Assembly (NCBI GenBank): GCA_021820025.1
Contig: JAKAEF010000054.1
Coordinates: 1 to 7,104 of the forward strand
Source of the DNA: a bacterium
GTDB lineage: Bacteria; Patescibacteriota; Microgenomatia; Levybacterales; UBA12049
Reading direction: 5' to 3'
DNA: 7,104 nt
Numbering within the stretch: position 1 is the stretch's first letter; the number at the start of each line of letters is the position of its first letter. The notes beneath the pieces are model-generated. The model did not search any database, was not told the origin of the DNA, and worked only from the letters and a program-made list of their open reading frames with translations. The translations under genes and the position numbers were made by a program. Shown here in pieces: positions 1 through 6,938 of this stretch.

Positions 1-1268
1 GCAAAAACTAATACAGGAATTGCCAACCAATAAAAAAATTTGTGTGTTTTTGCTGTAGTCACTCTATCAAAACCAAAACCAGATAATATGCTTAAGCAAA
101 AGCAGAACAAAAATACACTTAATGTTGGCGCGCTTGAGGAGAAAAATGATACTGGTAACGAATATAAAACTGCTGTAACTGGATTTGCAGAAACAAAAAT
201 AAAAATAAGAATTGAAAACAAAAGAAAAAATTTAACATATATATTTTTCCGATTTGAAATAGAGAAAAAAGAAAATACTAATGGGACTATTCCAATCGAT
301 AAAACTTTTCCAACATATGTATCTTGTGGCCAATAGTTTCTTGTTGCAGGATTACCAAAAAAATCAGGAATAAAAAGCATAATTGTTTGCCACGGCTGAA
401 TAAGAATTTTATTCATAATTGTTGCATAATCATGATTACTTCTAGCTGCATTCAGAATAAGCTCGAAACCAGGAACATATTGAATCGCAAGTAAACCAAA
501 TCCTATTACATATAAAAATACAAAGAATACAATTTGCTGTAATTTTGACGTGTTTAGTGTAAAAATTCTAAATATTTCGTATACAAATACAAAACTTATC
601 TCATAAAAAAATATTTGCGGATGTCCAGCAAATCCTGCCGAAGCAAAAGCAAAGAGGAAAAGAGTTATTATCCACCAGTTCTTTTTAGTTAAAAGTTTTT
701 CTGTTAAAAAAAGCAGTAACGGCAACCATAAAATAACTTGTCCGAGTGTATTATATTCAAACCACACCATCATAAATGAACAAAATGCATAAGAGACAGA
801 GGCAATTACAGAACCATATTTACTGATTTTTATTTCCTTAGCAAAAATATATGTAAATATTCCCGCTAAAAAAGGCTGTAAAAAAAGGAGTATAGTCCAT
901 CCGATTTTTTGCTTAAAAATAAAATAGAAAAATGTTAACGGATAAAAAACTGCAGATTGGAAGTTTGCTAAGAGAGGAGCACCTGAAAAATTGTATGGAT
1001 TCCAAAGTGGTAATTGTCCATGAATAATTTGAAAAATTACTAGTGTTCTCCATGGGTATATTTGACGCAATATATCAAAATATTGTGCTTTGCTGGGAAA
1101 ACTGCCCGGGTTGTATCCTAAATAAGAATACGCTTTCCATGGATTATATTCGCTTATTAATAAATCGCCAGGAAATGGAATAAAACCATGCAGAACTGTT
1201 TTATAGAAAAATATACACGTGATAAAAAAAAAGAAAATGGCAATAAGACTAAACTTTTTTGCGTTCAT
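1..1268 (-). CDS. YfhO-like multi-pass membrane protein, GT-C-type (3' end cut off by window edge)
   Basis: An uninterrupted frame of 422 codons runs from ATG at 1268-1266 to the left edge with no stop, so the C-terminus is missing. The N-terminus is one hydrophobic segment (residues about 6-23) followed by an extracytoplasmic loop with FPGD (32-35) and EYNPW (40-44). Further on come LPLWNPYNFSGAPL, an AGHPQ motif (214-218) and FGNPATRNYWP (about 304-314). This string of motifs is characteristic of the bacterial YfhO membrane family, which is related to GT-C glycosyltransferases and linked in Firmicutes to glycosylation of surface polymers. The D35 loop fits the acidic residue GT-C enzymes carry in their first external loop. 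The start overlaps the preceding gene by 20 bp. AAGGA at 1285-1281 lies 12 bases before the ATG and is the only recognisable Shine-Dalgarno in the operon. The substrate cannot be read from the sequence. Family assignment is firm; enzymatic activity is inferred. Confidence 0.85.
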   Translation of the reverse strand, partial: MNAKKFSLIAIFFFFITCIFFYKTVLHGFIPFPGDLLISEYNPWKAYSYLGYNPGSFPSKAQYFDILRQIYPWRTLVIFQIIHGQLPLWNPYNFSGAPLLANFQSAVFYPLTFFYFIFKQKIGWTILLFLQPFLAGIFTYIFAKEIKISKYGSVIASVSYAFCSFMMVWFEYNTLGQVILWLPLLLFLTEKLLTKKNWWIITLFLFAFASAGFAGHPQIFFYEISFVFVYEIFRIFTLNTSKLQQIVFFVFLYVIGFGLLAIQYVPGFELILNAARSNHDYATIMNKILIQPWQTIMLFIPDFFGNPATRNYWPQDTYVGKVLSIGIVPLVFSFFSISNRKNIYVKFFLLFSILIFIFVSANPVTAVLYSLPVSFFSSSAPTLSVFLFCFCLSILSGFGFDRVTTAKTHKFFYWLAIPVLVF

Positions 1269-2913
1269 AAAATATTTTTTTCCTTAGTATTCCTAAAAAG
1301 ATTAATAATATAATCCCTGTTAACGAGGCAATATCTGAAGATAAACGAAGTGGCGTTTCTCCAAATGCAATTTGCACAGTACTTGTTCCTTTTGGTACGG
1401 CAAAAGTAATTAAACCTCTCCAATTAGGATCTTGAAATTGAATAGACACAGGCTCTCCATTTACAAATACCCTCCATCCGGGGAAATACTCAGTATTACT
1501 TACTAAAACAGCTTTATTATTTGTCTTAACGGTAAATGTTTGAGTAGTTTGACGTTTTATAAATTTTGTAATTTTTCCATTACCTGCTACAAATTCTATT
1601 CGAGATTGTGGATACGCCTTTGCAGGACCTGCAGACCAGATAACATCCGTTTCTCCAAAATAAGTTGATGTAAGGGGAAAATTCCAATAATACTTTTCAT
1701 TTATTGCATCATACCCAAGAGGAGGTTTCCAATAATATGCTGTTGTAATAATTGTCAAAACAACAAGTAGAATATATACCCATTGTTTTGTAAATATTTT
1801 AAAGTATAAATAACTGACAGAAAGGATTGACGTTATAAAAGTAACAATTCCTAATAGTCTCCAGGCAAATTGAAACTGCCTCAAAAGAGCAACATGTTCC
1901 CAGATAGGAATTGAAATCGGTTGCATAAAGAAAAATGTTATTAGCAGAAGAATAATATTAGCAACAGTTAATTTTTTAATAAAAGTCTCTGTGTTTTTTC
2001 TGAATAGTAAAAATAAAGAGAAAATAATAGCGATAACATGAAATAATCCAATTTGAACTGAAATACCTCCTGTTTGAAAAGAAGTACTGTTAATGAGATT
2101 CGGTATAAAAAAGTTTTGCAAAGGAGGGAAATAATGTAAGTAAAGTGTTTTCATAAATAAATCACCATACGTATATTTATGCTCAATAATCGCTGGGACC
2201 CAATAGTAAGCAGATAAAAGCAAACCAAAACATAAAGCAATCATTGTTTTAAAAAAGGTATTTTTATTTTGAGCAAAAAGAAACGTATACACAAAACAAA
2301 TTCCGAAAAATACCAAACTTAACGCATTGTGAGATAAGACAAGCAAAGCTGTTGCGATAGATATTAAAAGAAAACTTGTAAAAGATTGTTTTTTAACAAA
2401 CTTTGCAATTCCCCACAGTACTAAAGGCAAGAATGCATATGTATATACTTCTCCAAAAGCACCTCTAACCAGAAGCTCTATGAGTCTAAAGGGAGCAAAT
2501 TGATAAAAAATTGCAACTAAAAATGCTTTTTTATTGTCATTGAATGCTTCTTTTGCAAAACCATACATAAAAATTCCAGATAAAATGTAGCTAAGACCAA
2601 GAGTAACTTTAAAGGCATTTACTAAACTCATATGCGTGAATAAGAACAACGAAGCGATAAAGTAGGGTGTTTGATACATAAAATTAAAAATTGGCATACC
2701 GTATCCATAATTTAAATCTCCTGCCCACCTAACTGGGAACTCAAAATCTTGTAGTGCTTTATAATAGGCTGCAATTCTTGCTAAATGAGCAAAACCGTCA
2801 TGAGTATGTAGCAACTTTGGAGTTATAAAAATTCCAACAATAGGAAAGAATGATACAAAAACAATAAGAGCCAATAATACTAAGTATTGGTATTTGCGTA
2901 GAAATTTTCCCAT
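1249..2913 (-). CDS. PTPS-related (6-pyruvoyl-tetrahydropterin synthase-related) family membrane protein, putative GT-C glycosyltransferase
   Basis: The protein has 554 residues, ATG at 2913, stop TAG. One N-terminal span (about 10-30) leads into an external loop with HTHDGFAHLARI (36-47) and GYGMPIFNF (70-78). APFRLIELLVRGAFGE (140-155) and LSHNALSL (193-200) follow, then many hydrophobic spans to about residue 395. The last roughly 130 residues are mostly a soluble beta-rich module with EYFPGWRVFVNG and ETPLR, ending in one more span (about 530-545) and a basic tail. This architecture is that of the membrane family named after a PTPS-related domain. The name is historical: no pterin enzyme is implied, and the fold resembles GT-C transferases. 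The EYFPGW module is also found at the C-terminus of YfhO proteins, so this gene and the next one look like distant paralogues. The start lies 1 base after the previous stop (TAA-T-ATG) with no Shine-Dalgarno, which suggests coupled translation. The family call is good; donor and acceptor are unknown. Confidence 0.85.
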   Translation of the reverse strand: MGKFLRKYQYLVLLALIVFVSFFPIVGIFITPKLLHTHDGFAHLARIAAYYKALQDFEFPVRWAGDLNYGYGMPIFNFMYQTPYFIASLFLFTHMSLVNAFKVTLGLSYILSGIFMYGFAKEAFNDNKKAFLVAIFYQFAPFRLIELLVRGAFGEVYTYAFLPLVLWGIAKFVKKQSFTSFLLISIATALLVLSHNALSLVFFGICFVYTFLFAQNKNTFFKTMIALCFGLLLSAYYWVPAIIEHKYTYGDLFMKTLYLHYFPPLQNFFIPNLINSTSFQTGGISVQIGLFHVIAIIFSLFLLFRKNTETFIKKLTVANIILLLITFFFMQPISIPIWEHVALLRQFQFAWRLLGIVTFITSILSVSYLYFKIFTKQWVYILLVVLTIITTAYYWKPPLGYDAINEKYYWNFPLTSTYFGETDVIWSAGPAKAYPQSRIEFVAGNGKITKFIKRQTTQTFTVKTNNKAVLVSNTEYFPGWRVFVNGEPVSIQFQDPNWRGLITFAVPKGTSTVQIAFGETPLRLSSDIASLTGIILLIFLGILRKKIFYERKKV

Positions 2914-2914
2914 A

Positions 2915-4432
2915 TTATTTTTGAGGAATTACCTGATATACCCGCATGTATCTGTTCCAAGTTCCTTTTTGGTATTTTGCAATAAGTTTTATTGGCCAAT
3001 CAGCAACTGGTGGATCTTGCGTCTGATTAAATACAATGTATACAGGCATTTGCTTTGCTTTTTCTAGTAAATCTTGTGGCATTTTGTCAGGAATTGGCCA
3101 AAAACCTCTATGGTTTACATTTCCATTTGTTCCTAAATAAATTTCAACTGCATATGTTGGTAAAGAACCAAATGTTCCCTCTGTCGCTACATATAATTGT
3201 CCTTTGCTTGACTGTTTTGTTAAGAATGCGACTAATTCCTTTACTCCCCCACCAGATGGCCAGTCGTCTATATATTGCGCTAAATCAGGTCCGGCAATTG
3301 GTGCATGTACAAAATCTGTAACAACGTAATAATCTGCCCTAATACTTAAAGCAATAAATGCCAAAACAATAAGCACTTTGACAATGGGCTGACGCACATA
3401 CCCAATTACCTTCATAAGAGCATATGCAGCTAAGACAAGTAAAGGCAACGTCATAAAAAGAATAAAGCGTGGATATAACACTTTCCCAAACATTGCAAGC
3501 GCAATAAATGGGAGAATAAACCAGGCAAGAAGAAGAAGTTTTTCTCTTATTCTCTCTTTAAACCAAATAAATGAGCCAATGATAAGAAGAAATATTGGCA
3601 ATTTTATATAGGCGAAAAACCAGTTCCATAGCCCTTTCAAATTTCCCCAGAAAAAAGTAAACGGATGATGAATCCAATCACGAAATGGATAAACAAATAC
3701 TGAATTCTTTTCATCAATTATATTGTAAAAAGGAGATAAACGTAAAATTGAGTAATATAACTGTGCCAAGGCAATACTTAAAATTGCAAACGCTATCCAA
3801 AAAAGAAATCTTTTAGTTTTTTGTTTTTGTTTAAAATCAAAAAGGATTGCCGTTGTTGGTAAAAGATACATTGTAAAAAATGCATTTGTTTTTGTTAACA
3901 TACCTCCACCTATAACCAACCCTAAAATAAAAGCAATATCAGATCTTATTCTTCTTATTAACAAAACTTCAACATATAAGGCCCATACGACAAACATTCC
4001 AACCATGCTGTCATACATAGCCATTCTGTCATATACAAGTCCAAACGGATACACAACATATAAAAGAGCAGATATTATTCCAACCCATCTATTTTTAAAT
4101 ATTTCTCGGCCTAAGAAAAATAATCCTATTGTTGTTAAAAATCCAGTTCCAACAGAAACAAGCCTTCCCGAAGCAAGTGGATTAATAATATATCGCATTA
4201 ATGTCATTGTTGCCCACACATACATAGGCTGTTTACCATCTGTCATAGAAATAAATCTCCAGCCAGCATCGTATCTAGCAATTTGAGACCAGCGGACATA
4301 AATAGCTTCATCCGTAAACAGAGGCAAAGACATTATTCTGTAGAATCGGAGAAAAAAATAGGCAGCAATAAGAAGAATGCTAACTAAAATTTCAATTTTA
4401 TATTTTTTAATAAATGCAAAAAATTGCTTCAT
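2915..4432 (-). CDS. GT39/PMT-family (ArnT-like) membrane glycosyltransferase
   Basis: The protein has 505 residues, ATG at 4432, stop TAA. The N-terminal span (about 14-30) is followed by LPLFTDEAIYVRW (36-48), whose D41-E42 matches the acidic pair in the first external loop of PMT/ArnT enzymes. GKQPMYVW (66-73) corresponds to the family's G-K-P-P-Y motif, and GRLVSV (89-94) follows. The segment YDRMAMYDSM (134-143) supplies the second conserved aspartate, D141, and GMLTKTNAFF lies near 178-187. About ten hydrophobic spans precede a soluble C-terminal domain of roughly 115 residues, expected to face outward. Family members move a sugar from a polyprenyl-phosphate carrier to protein, lipid A or glycan. 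The GT2 gene at the head of the operon could supply such a donor. The start is 18 bases after the previous stop and lacks a Shine-Dalgarno. A six-codon frame ends on the start codon (ATGA overlap). The acceptor is not predictable. Confidence 0.88.
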   Translation of the reverse strand: MKQFFAFIKKYKIEILVSILLIAAYFFLRFYRIMSLPLFTDEAIYVRWSQIARYDAGWRFISMTDGKQPMYVWATMTLMRYIINPLASGRLVSVGTGFLTTIGLFFLGREIFKNRWVGIISALLYVVYPFGLVYDRMAMYDSMVGMFVVWALYVEVLLIRRIRSDIAFILGLVIGGGMLTKTNAFFTMYLLPTTAILFDFKQKQKTKRFLFWIAFAILSIALAQLYYSILRLSPFYNIIDEKNSVFVYPFRDWIHHPFTFFWGNLKGLWNWFFAYIKLPIFLLIIGSFIWFKERIREKLLLLAWFILPFIALAMFGKVLYPRFILFMTLPLLVLAAYALMKVIGYVRQPIVKVLIVLAFIALSIRADYYVVTDFVHAPIAGPDLAQYIDDWPSGGGVKELVAFLTKQSSKGQLYVATEGTFGSLPTYAVEIYLGTNGNVNHRGFWPIPDKMPQDLLEKAKQMPVYIVFNQTQDPPVADWPIKLIAKYQKGTWNRYMRVYQVIPQK

Positions 4433-4450
4433 ACAAAGTATTGTAACATG

Positions 4451-5647
4451 TTATTTATTCCAAGACACTATTGTATATATTTTCCAAATAAAAAAAATGA
4501 GAATAGATGTTATTATTCCGCTTATTGTGAGCATTGTCAATTGAGAAGGTACTGGAGGATTCCAATCTCCTCTATATAAAAAAGGTAAATATTCTAAAAG
4601 AAAAAAGAAAGATAAAACAAAACTTGGAATTACTACATAGGATTTTTTCCCAAGTAAAGCTAAAAATGGCATTACAATTAAAAAATACCAAGGTTGAAAA
4701 TTTGTGCGAAGTGCTTCTACTACTACTGCAAATCCCATTACTATTGCTGAGCAAATAAAAAATATGTTCCAAGGTATTTCTTTATGTTTTTTATACAAAT
4801 AAAATGCAAACAAATAAACAGGCAATAAGAAGCCTGTTGCAAATTTTATACCAATAGACAATAAGAGTAAAAAAGATGATCGAATATTTTTATTGTCCAA
4901 TAGGAAGTATAAAGAAATTACTCCAAATGCGAGCATTGTGGTATCTAAATGAGCAGAAACTAATGATTCAATAATTACTAAGGGATTTAGCGAAAACAAT
5001 ATTACGCCAAATACTGCACTTTTAGGTTTTAATCTTTGCAAAATTTTTTCCAAATAGATAATCGTTATAAAATAAGACGCTACTCCTAATGCTTTAAAAA
5101 GAAAAAAGGTAGGTAAAAAGAATTGGAGGCCGATAAATGACAATGGAATCGTAAGCAACAACCAGATAGGTCCATATGGGTAAGTTCTTTGTGTCCAATG
5201 CATAAAAGACAACATGGGATCTTTTGGAAAATCCAAAGCAGAATGAGTATATGGATTTTGGAAATAATGCGTTATGATTTTAGCATCAAAAATATAATTA
5301 AATAAATCATACGAAAATGCACTGTATGCAAATAAAAGAATAAATCCAACTATAATGATAATTTTCCATGCTGTTCTCCTTTTTAGTTGATATTTTGCAG
5401 CTAGATACAAAAATCCTGCATAAAAAACAAATAACAATAAGATAATGAAAACATAAAAAGAAGCAGATAATGGCCGTTGGAAATACCCAATATACTGGAA
5501 ACTTTTTTGAATATTTTGCCAAATTGAAGCTCTGGAAAGAGTCAAACTTAAATCCACCTGAGTATATGAATAGAGGAACAATAAAATAATGGTAAAAATA
5601 TATCCAATATAAAAAATAGAAATTTTTTTCATGTTAATATTTGCCAT
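4451..5647 (-). CDS. GT87/MptB-like polyprenyl-phosphate-sugar-dependent membrane glycosyltransferase
   Basis: The protein has 398 residues from ATG 5647, or 393 from a second ATG at 5632. It is a strongly hydrophobic multi-pass protein. After the second or third span comes FSYDLFNYIFDAKI (111-124), with D114 and D121, then NPYTHSALDFPKDP (131-144) and TYPYGPIWLLL (155-165). Further on, NPLVIIESLVSAHLDTTM (221-238) has the H-x-D (H233, D235) preceded by an N-P, a pattern seen in GT87 and MptA/MptB-type mannosyltransferases. These are GT-C enzymes that use polyprenyl-phosphate sugars outside the cell. Start choice is open. ATG 5647 overlaps the GT2 gene by 14 bp. ATG 5632 begins one base after the GT2 stop (TAAcATG) and gives MKKISIF, a more usual start for a membrane protein. 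Neither has a Shine-Dalgarno. Mannose specificity is suggested only by family resemblance. Confidence 0.8.
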   Translation of the reverse strand: MANINMKKISIFYIGYIFTIILLFLYSYTQVDLSLTLSRASIWQNIQKSFQYIGYFQRPLSASFYVFIILLLFVFYAGFLYLAAKYQLKRRTAWKIIIIVGFILLFAYSAFSYDLFNYIFDAKIITHYFQNPYTHSALDFPKDPMLSFMHWTQRTYPYGPIWLLLTIPLSFIGLQFFLPTFFLFKALGVASYFITIIYLEKILQRLKPKSAVFGVILFSLNPLVIIESLVSAHLDTTMLAFGVISLYFLLDNKNIRSSFLLLLSIGIKFATGFLLPVYLFAFYLYKKHKEIPWNIFFICSAIVMGFAVVVEALRTNFQPWYFLIVMPFLALLGKKSYVVIPSFVLSFFFLLEYLPFLYRGDWNPPVPSQLTMLTISGIITSILIFFIWKIYTIVSWNK

Positions 5648-6389
5648 TTAGCTGATTTATTCGAATCTTTAATAAATATGTTAATGCATCAATAGAATCT
5701 TTTACAGGATTTACTCTTCTTGTCTCAACAAATTTCCACCTTACAGGCACTTCTTTTATTCTATATCCCATTTTTTTCGCTAAGAATAAAAGCTCAACAT
5801 CAAATCCTGCTGTCACCGCAGATCCAGCAATTGTTGAAAATCCATTATGGATTTTATTCATTTTTTCAAAAAGACGCTGTGCTGCATCATGAGTAAACAA
5901 TTTAAAACCACATTGTGTGTCCGATATTCCAAAAAGTCCGACAATCATTTTTCTAACAACAATCATGCCTTCATGGACAATCAATCTTGAAAAAGGATAA
6001 CCCAAATCTCCGGAAGTACGAGATCCTATTGCAATATCAAACTTTTGATCTATTATAAATGGCAATAATTTATCTACTTCTTCTATTGGAGTGGCTTGGT
6101 CCATATCTGTAAATAATATATATTTCCCTACTGCATTAAGTATTCCAGATGTAACTGCTCCAGCTTTACCCATATGGTGATTTTGCAAAAGTTTTATTTG
6201 AGGGTATTCTTTTGTTAATTTAAGAATAAAATCTACACTTCCGTCTTTTGAGCCGTCATCGGCAACGATTATTTCAAACGATTGTTTTTTCTTTTGCAAA
6301 AAATTATAGACCTGAGTAAGAACTCCCTTTTGAAGGTTAGTTATCTCATCATAACAGGGGATAACTACAGATAAAAAGACTTCTTTCAC
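5634..6389 (-). CDS. family 2 glycosyltransferase, polyprenyl/dolichyl-phosphate glucose synthase-like (GTG start)
   Basis: From GTG 6389 the protein has 251 residues. The GT-A fold begins at once with LSVVIPCYDE (6-15). VADDGSKDGS (42-51) is the nucleotide-binding loop, GKAGAV (74-79) follows, and TDMDQATP (94-101) holds the metal-binding D-x-D (D95, D97). IGSRTSGD (121-128), DTQCGFKLF (157-165), FDVELL (196-201) and EVPVRW (213-218) complete the pattern of ALG5-type dolichyl-phosphate glucosyltransferases. The predicted reaction is transfer of a hexose from a nucleotide sugar to a polyprenyl phosphate on the cytoplasmic membrane face. No hydrophobic C-terminal span is present, so the enzyme is soluble or peripheral. 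The open frame continues upstream to TTG 6425, but that TTG is the first half of the probable -35 box and the -10 box lies inside the extension. GTG 6389 is therefore preferred; it sits about where transcription should start. As first gene of the operon it probably feeds the GT-C proteins that follow. Sugar identity (glucose or mannose) is not certain. Confidence 0.9.
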   Translation of the reverse strand: MKEVFLSVVIPCYDEITNLQKGVLTQVYNFLQKKKQSFEIIVADDGSKDGSVDFILKLTKEYPQIKLLQNHHMGKAGAVTSGILNAVGKYILFTDMDQATPIEEVDKLLPFIIDQKFDIAIGSRTSGDLGYPFSRLIVHEGMIVVRKMIVGLFGISDTQCGFKLFTHDAAQRLFEKMNKIHNGFSTIAGSAVTAGFDVELLFLAKKMGYRIKEVPVRWKFVETRRVNPVKDSIDALTYLLKIRINQLNGKY

Positions 6390-6425
6390 ACTAAAAATTA
6401 TACAAGAAACGCACTTAATAAACAA
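6390..6425 (-). promoter_or_regulatory. promoter of the glycosyltransferase operon
   Basis: TATAAT (6402-6397) is a perfect -10 box. With a 17-base spacer, TTGTTT (6425-6420) stands at the -35 position, matching the consensus TTG. The expected start of transcription is near 6390, one base before the GTG codon at 6389, so the mRNA would have essentially no leader and no room for a Shine-Dalgarno. The boxes and spacing are visible; the start site is predicted. Confidence 0.7.
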
Positions 6426-6434
6426 ACTCCAAAG

Positions 6435-6471
6435 TTGTAAACAGAAGCTAAAATACGGTACAATAGAGACA
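6435..6471 (+). promoter_or_regulatory. promoter of the tRNA-Glu gene
   Basis: TTGTAA (6435-6440) and TACAAT (6459-6464) are separated by 18 bases. The predicted start at about 6471 leaves only 4 bases before the mature tRNA 5' end. The -35 box of the leftward operon promoter is 9 bases away (6426-6434 between them), so the two promoters are back to back. Confidence 0.6.
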
Positions 6472-6474
6472 CAT

Positions 6475-6548
6475 GCCGCTATCGTCTAGTGGTCTAGGAC
6501 GTTGCCTTCTCAAGGCAAAGACCGCGGGTTCGAATCCCGCTAGCGGTA
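6475..6548 (+). tRNA. tRNA-Glu, anticodon CTC
   Basis: The 74 bases fold as a full cloverleaf. The acceptor stem GCCGCTA (6475-6481) pairs with TAGCGGT (6541-6547), closing with one G-T pair. The D arm TCGTCTAGTGGTCTAGGAC has the sequence typical of bacterial tRNA-Glu. The anticodon stem TTGCC/GGCAA encloses the loop TTCTCAA, giving anticodon CTC, which reads GAG. The variable loop has five bases, and the T arm GCGGG-TTCGAAT-CCCGC is canonical. The discriminator base is A, and CTT follows, so CCA is not encoded and must be added after transcription. No hairpin-plus-T-run terminator is evident downstream. The identity is secure. Confidence 0.97.
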
Positions 6549-6549
6549 C

Positions 6550-6694
6550 TTATAAATCATCTGATGTAATTCTATATTCATCTCCTTCATCTAGAATTTC
6601 AGATTTTTGCCTTCTTAAGGAGAGATAAAACACCTAAAGACTCCAAAGCTTTTGCGCTAATAATGTAGGGTGGTACTCTTTCGAGAAGCCAATT
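6550..6694 (-). pseudogene. possible frameshifted remnant of a gene of unknown function
   Basis: This stretch has no intact frame, but its two adjacent minus-strand frames each read like protein. From 6694 to about 6620 one frame gives WLLERVPPYIISAKALESLG, then VLSL, before drifting into a stop at 6601-6599. From about 6618 to 6552 the next frame gives LRRQKSEILDEGDEYRITSD, then DL and a TAA at 6552-6550. Dropping one base near 6619-6622 would join them into a tail of about 48 residues. An in-frame TAG at 6697-6695 closes the upstream side, and no start codon or ribosome binding site is visible. I do not recognise the product. It may be the tail of a decayed gene left beside the tRNA, or a chance reading; composition and the clean acidic end favour the former. 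Confidence 0.3.
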
Positions 6695-6710
6695 CTAATC
6701 AAAGTTATAT

Positions 6711-6938
6711 CTAAATTGAAGCAGAAAAATTAATTTGTTTATCGGCAAAAGAAAATGGATCTTTAGATTTACTTTTAATTTCTCTTATATATTTCTTACC
6801 ATATTTTTTGCTTTTCTCTTTTAATTGTTCACCCGCTTCTACCGCTCTTCCGATATAATATCCCAGAACAAAATTGAATATAAATATTATCCAACTAACT
6901 ACGATTGAAGTCAAAACAACTAAAACATCTTTATTCAT
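6711..6938 (-). CDS. small single-span membrane protein of unknown function (75 aa)
   Basis: The 75-residue protein starts at ATG 6938 and ends with TAG at 6713-6711. Residues about 5-29 (VLVVLTSIVVSWIIFIFNFV, then LGYYIG) form one hydrophobic segment. After it comes a highly basic stretch (about 39-58, with KEKSKKYGKKY and KSKSK), then a polar end, DPFSFADKQINFSASI. By the positive-inside rule the tail should be cytoplasmic and could contact the membrane surface or nucleic acid. I do not recognise the family. Support that it is a real gene comes from its promoter: a perfect TATAAT places transcription start on the A of the ATG, and a CRP-type palindrome lies at -41.5. There is no Shine-Dalgarno, so it would be translated as a leaderless message. 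It stands alone: the next intact gene downstream on the same strand lies beyond the tRNA. Confidence 0.65.
   Translation of the reverse strand: MNKDVLVVLTSIVVSWIIFIFNFVLGYYIGRAVEAGEQLKEKSKKYGKKYIREIKSKSKDPFSFADKQINFSASI

Noticed and set aside
40..336. Plus-strand open frame of 98 codons.
   Set aside because: It lies wholly antisense to the YfhO-like frame, which has clear family motifs, and its own composition (long K/N runs) is what a shadow of hydrophobic codons gives.
3055..3321. Plus-strand open frame of 88 codons, and a similar one at 4005-4286.
   Set aside because: Both are antisense to the well-supported GT39-like gene and show no independent motif, promoter or ribosome binding site.
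4534..5522. Short open frames at 4534-4758 (plus), 4572-4772 (minus) and 5307-5522 (minus).
   Set aside because: All are inside the GT87-like gene in other frames, with low-complexity composition and no start signals.
6475..6548. tRNA-Glu as an integration (att) site.
   Set aside because: No second copy of the tRNA 3' end and no integrase gene are present in the window, so only the nearby gene debris hints at it.
6589..6609. ATCT/AGAT mini-stem followed by five T's downstream of the tRNA, considered as a terminator.
   Set aside because: The stem is only four A/T-rich pairs with an eight-base loop, too weak to call.
6667..6676. AGGGTGGTAC on the plus strand, resembling the T-box antiterminator core, about 120 bases after a tRNA gene.
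   Set aside because: The core lacks the following CCGCG. There is no stem I or specifier structure upstream and no terminator hairpin. The next gene to the right (6711-6938) is on the opposite strand. On the minus strand the same bases encode part of the gene remnant.
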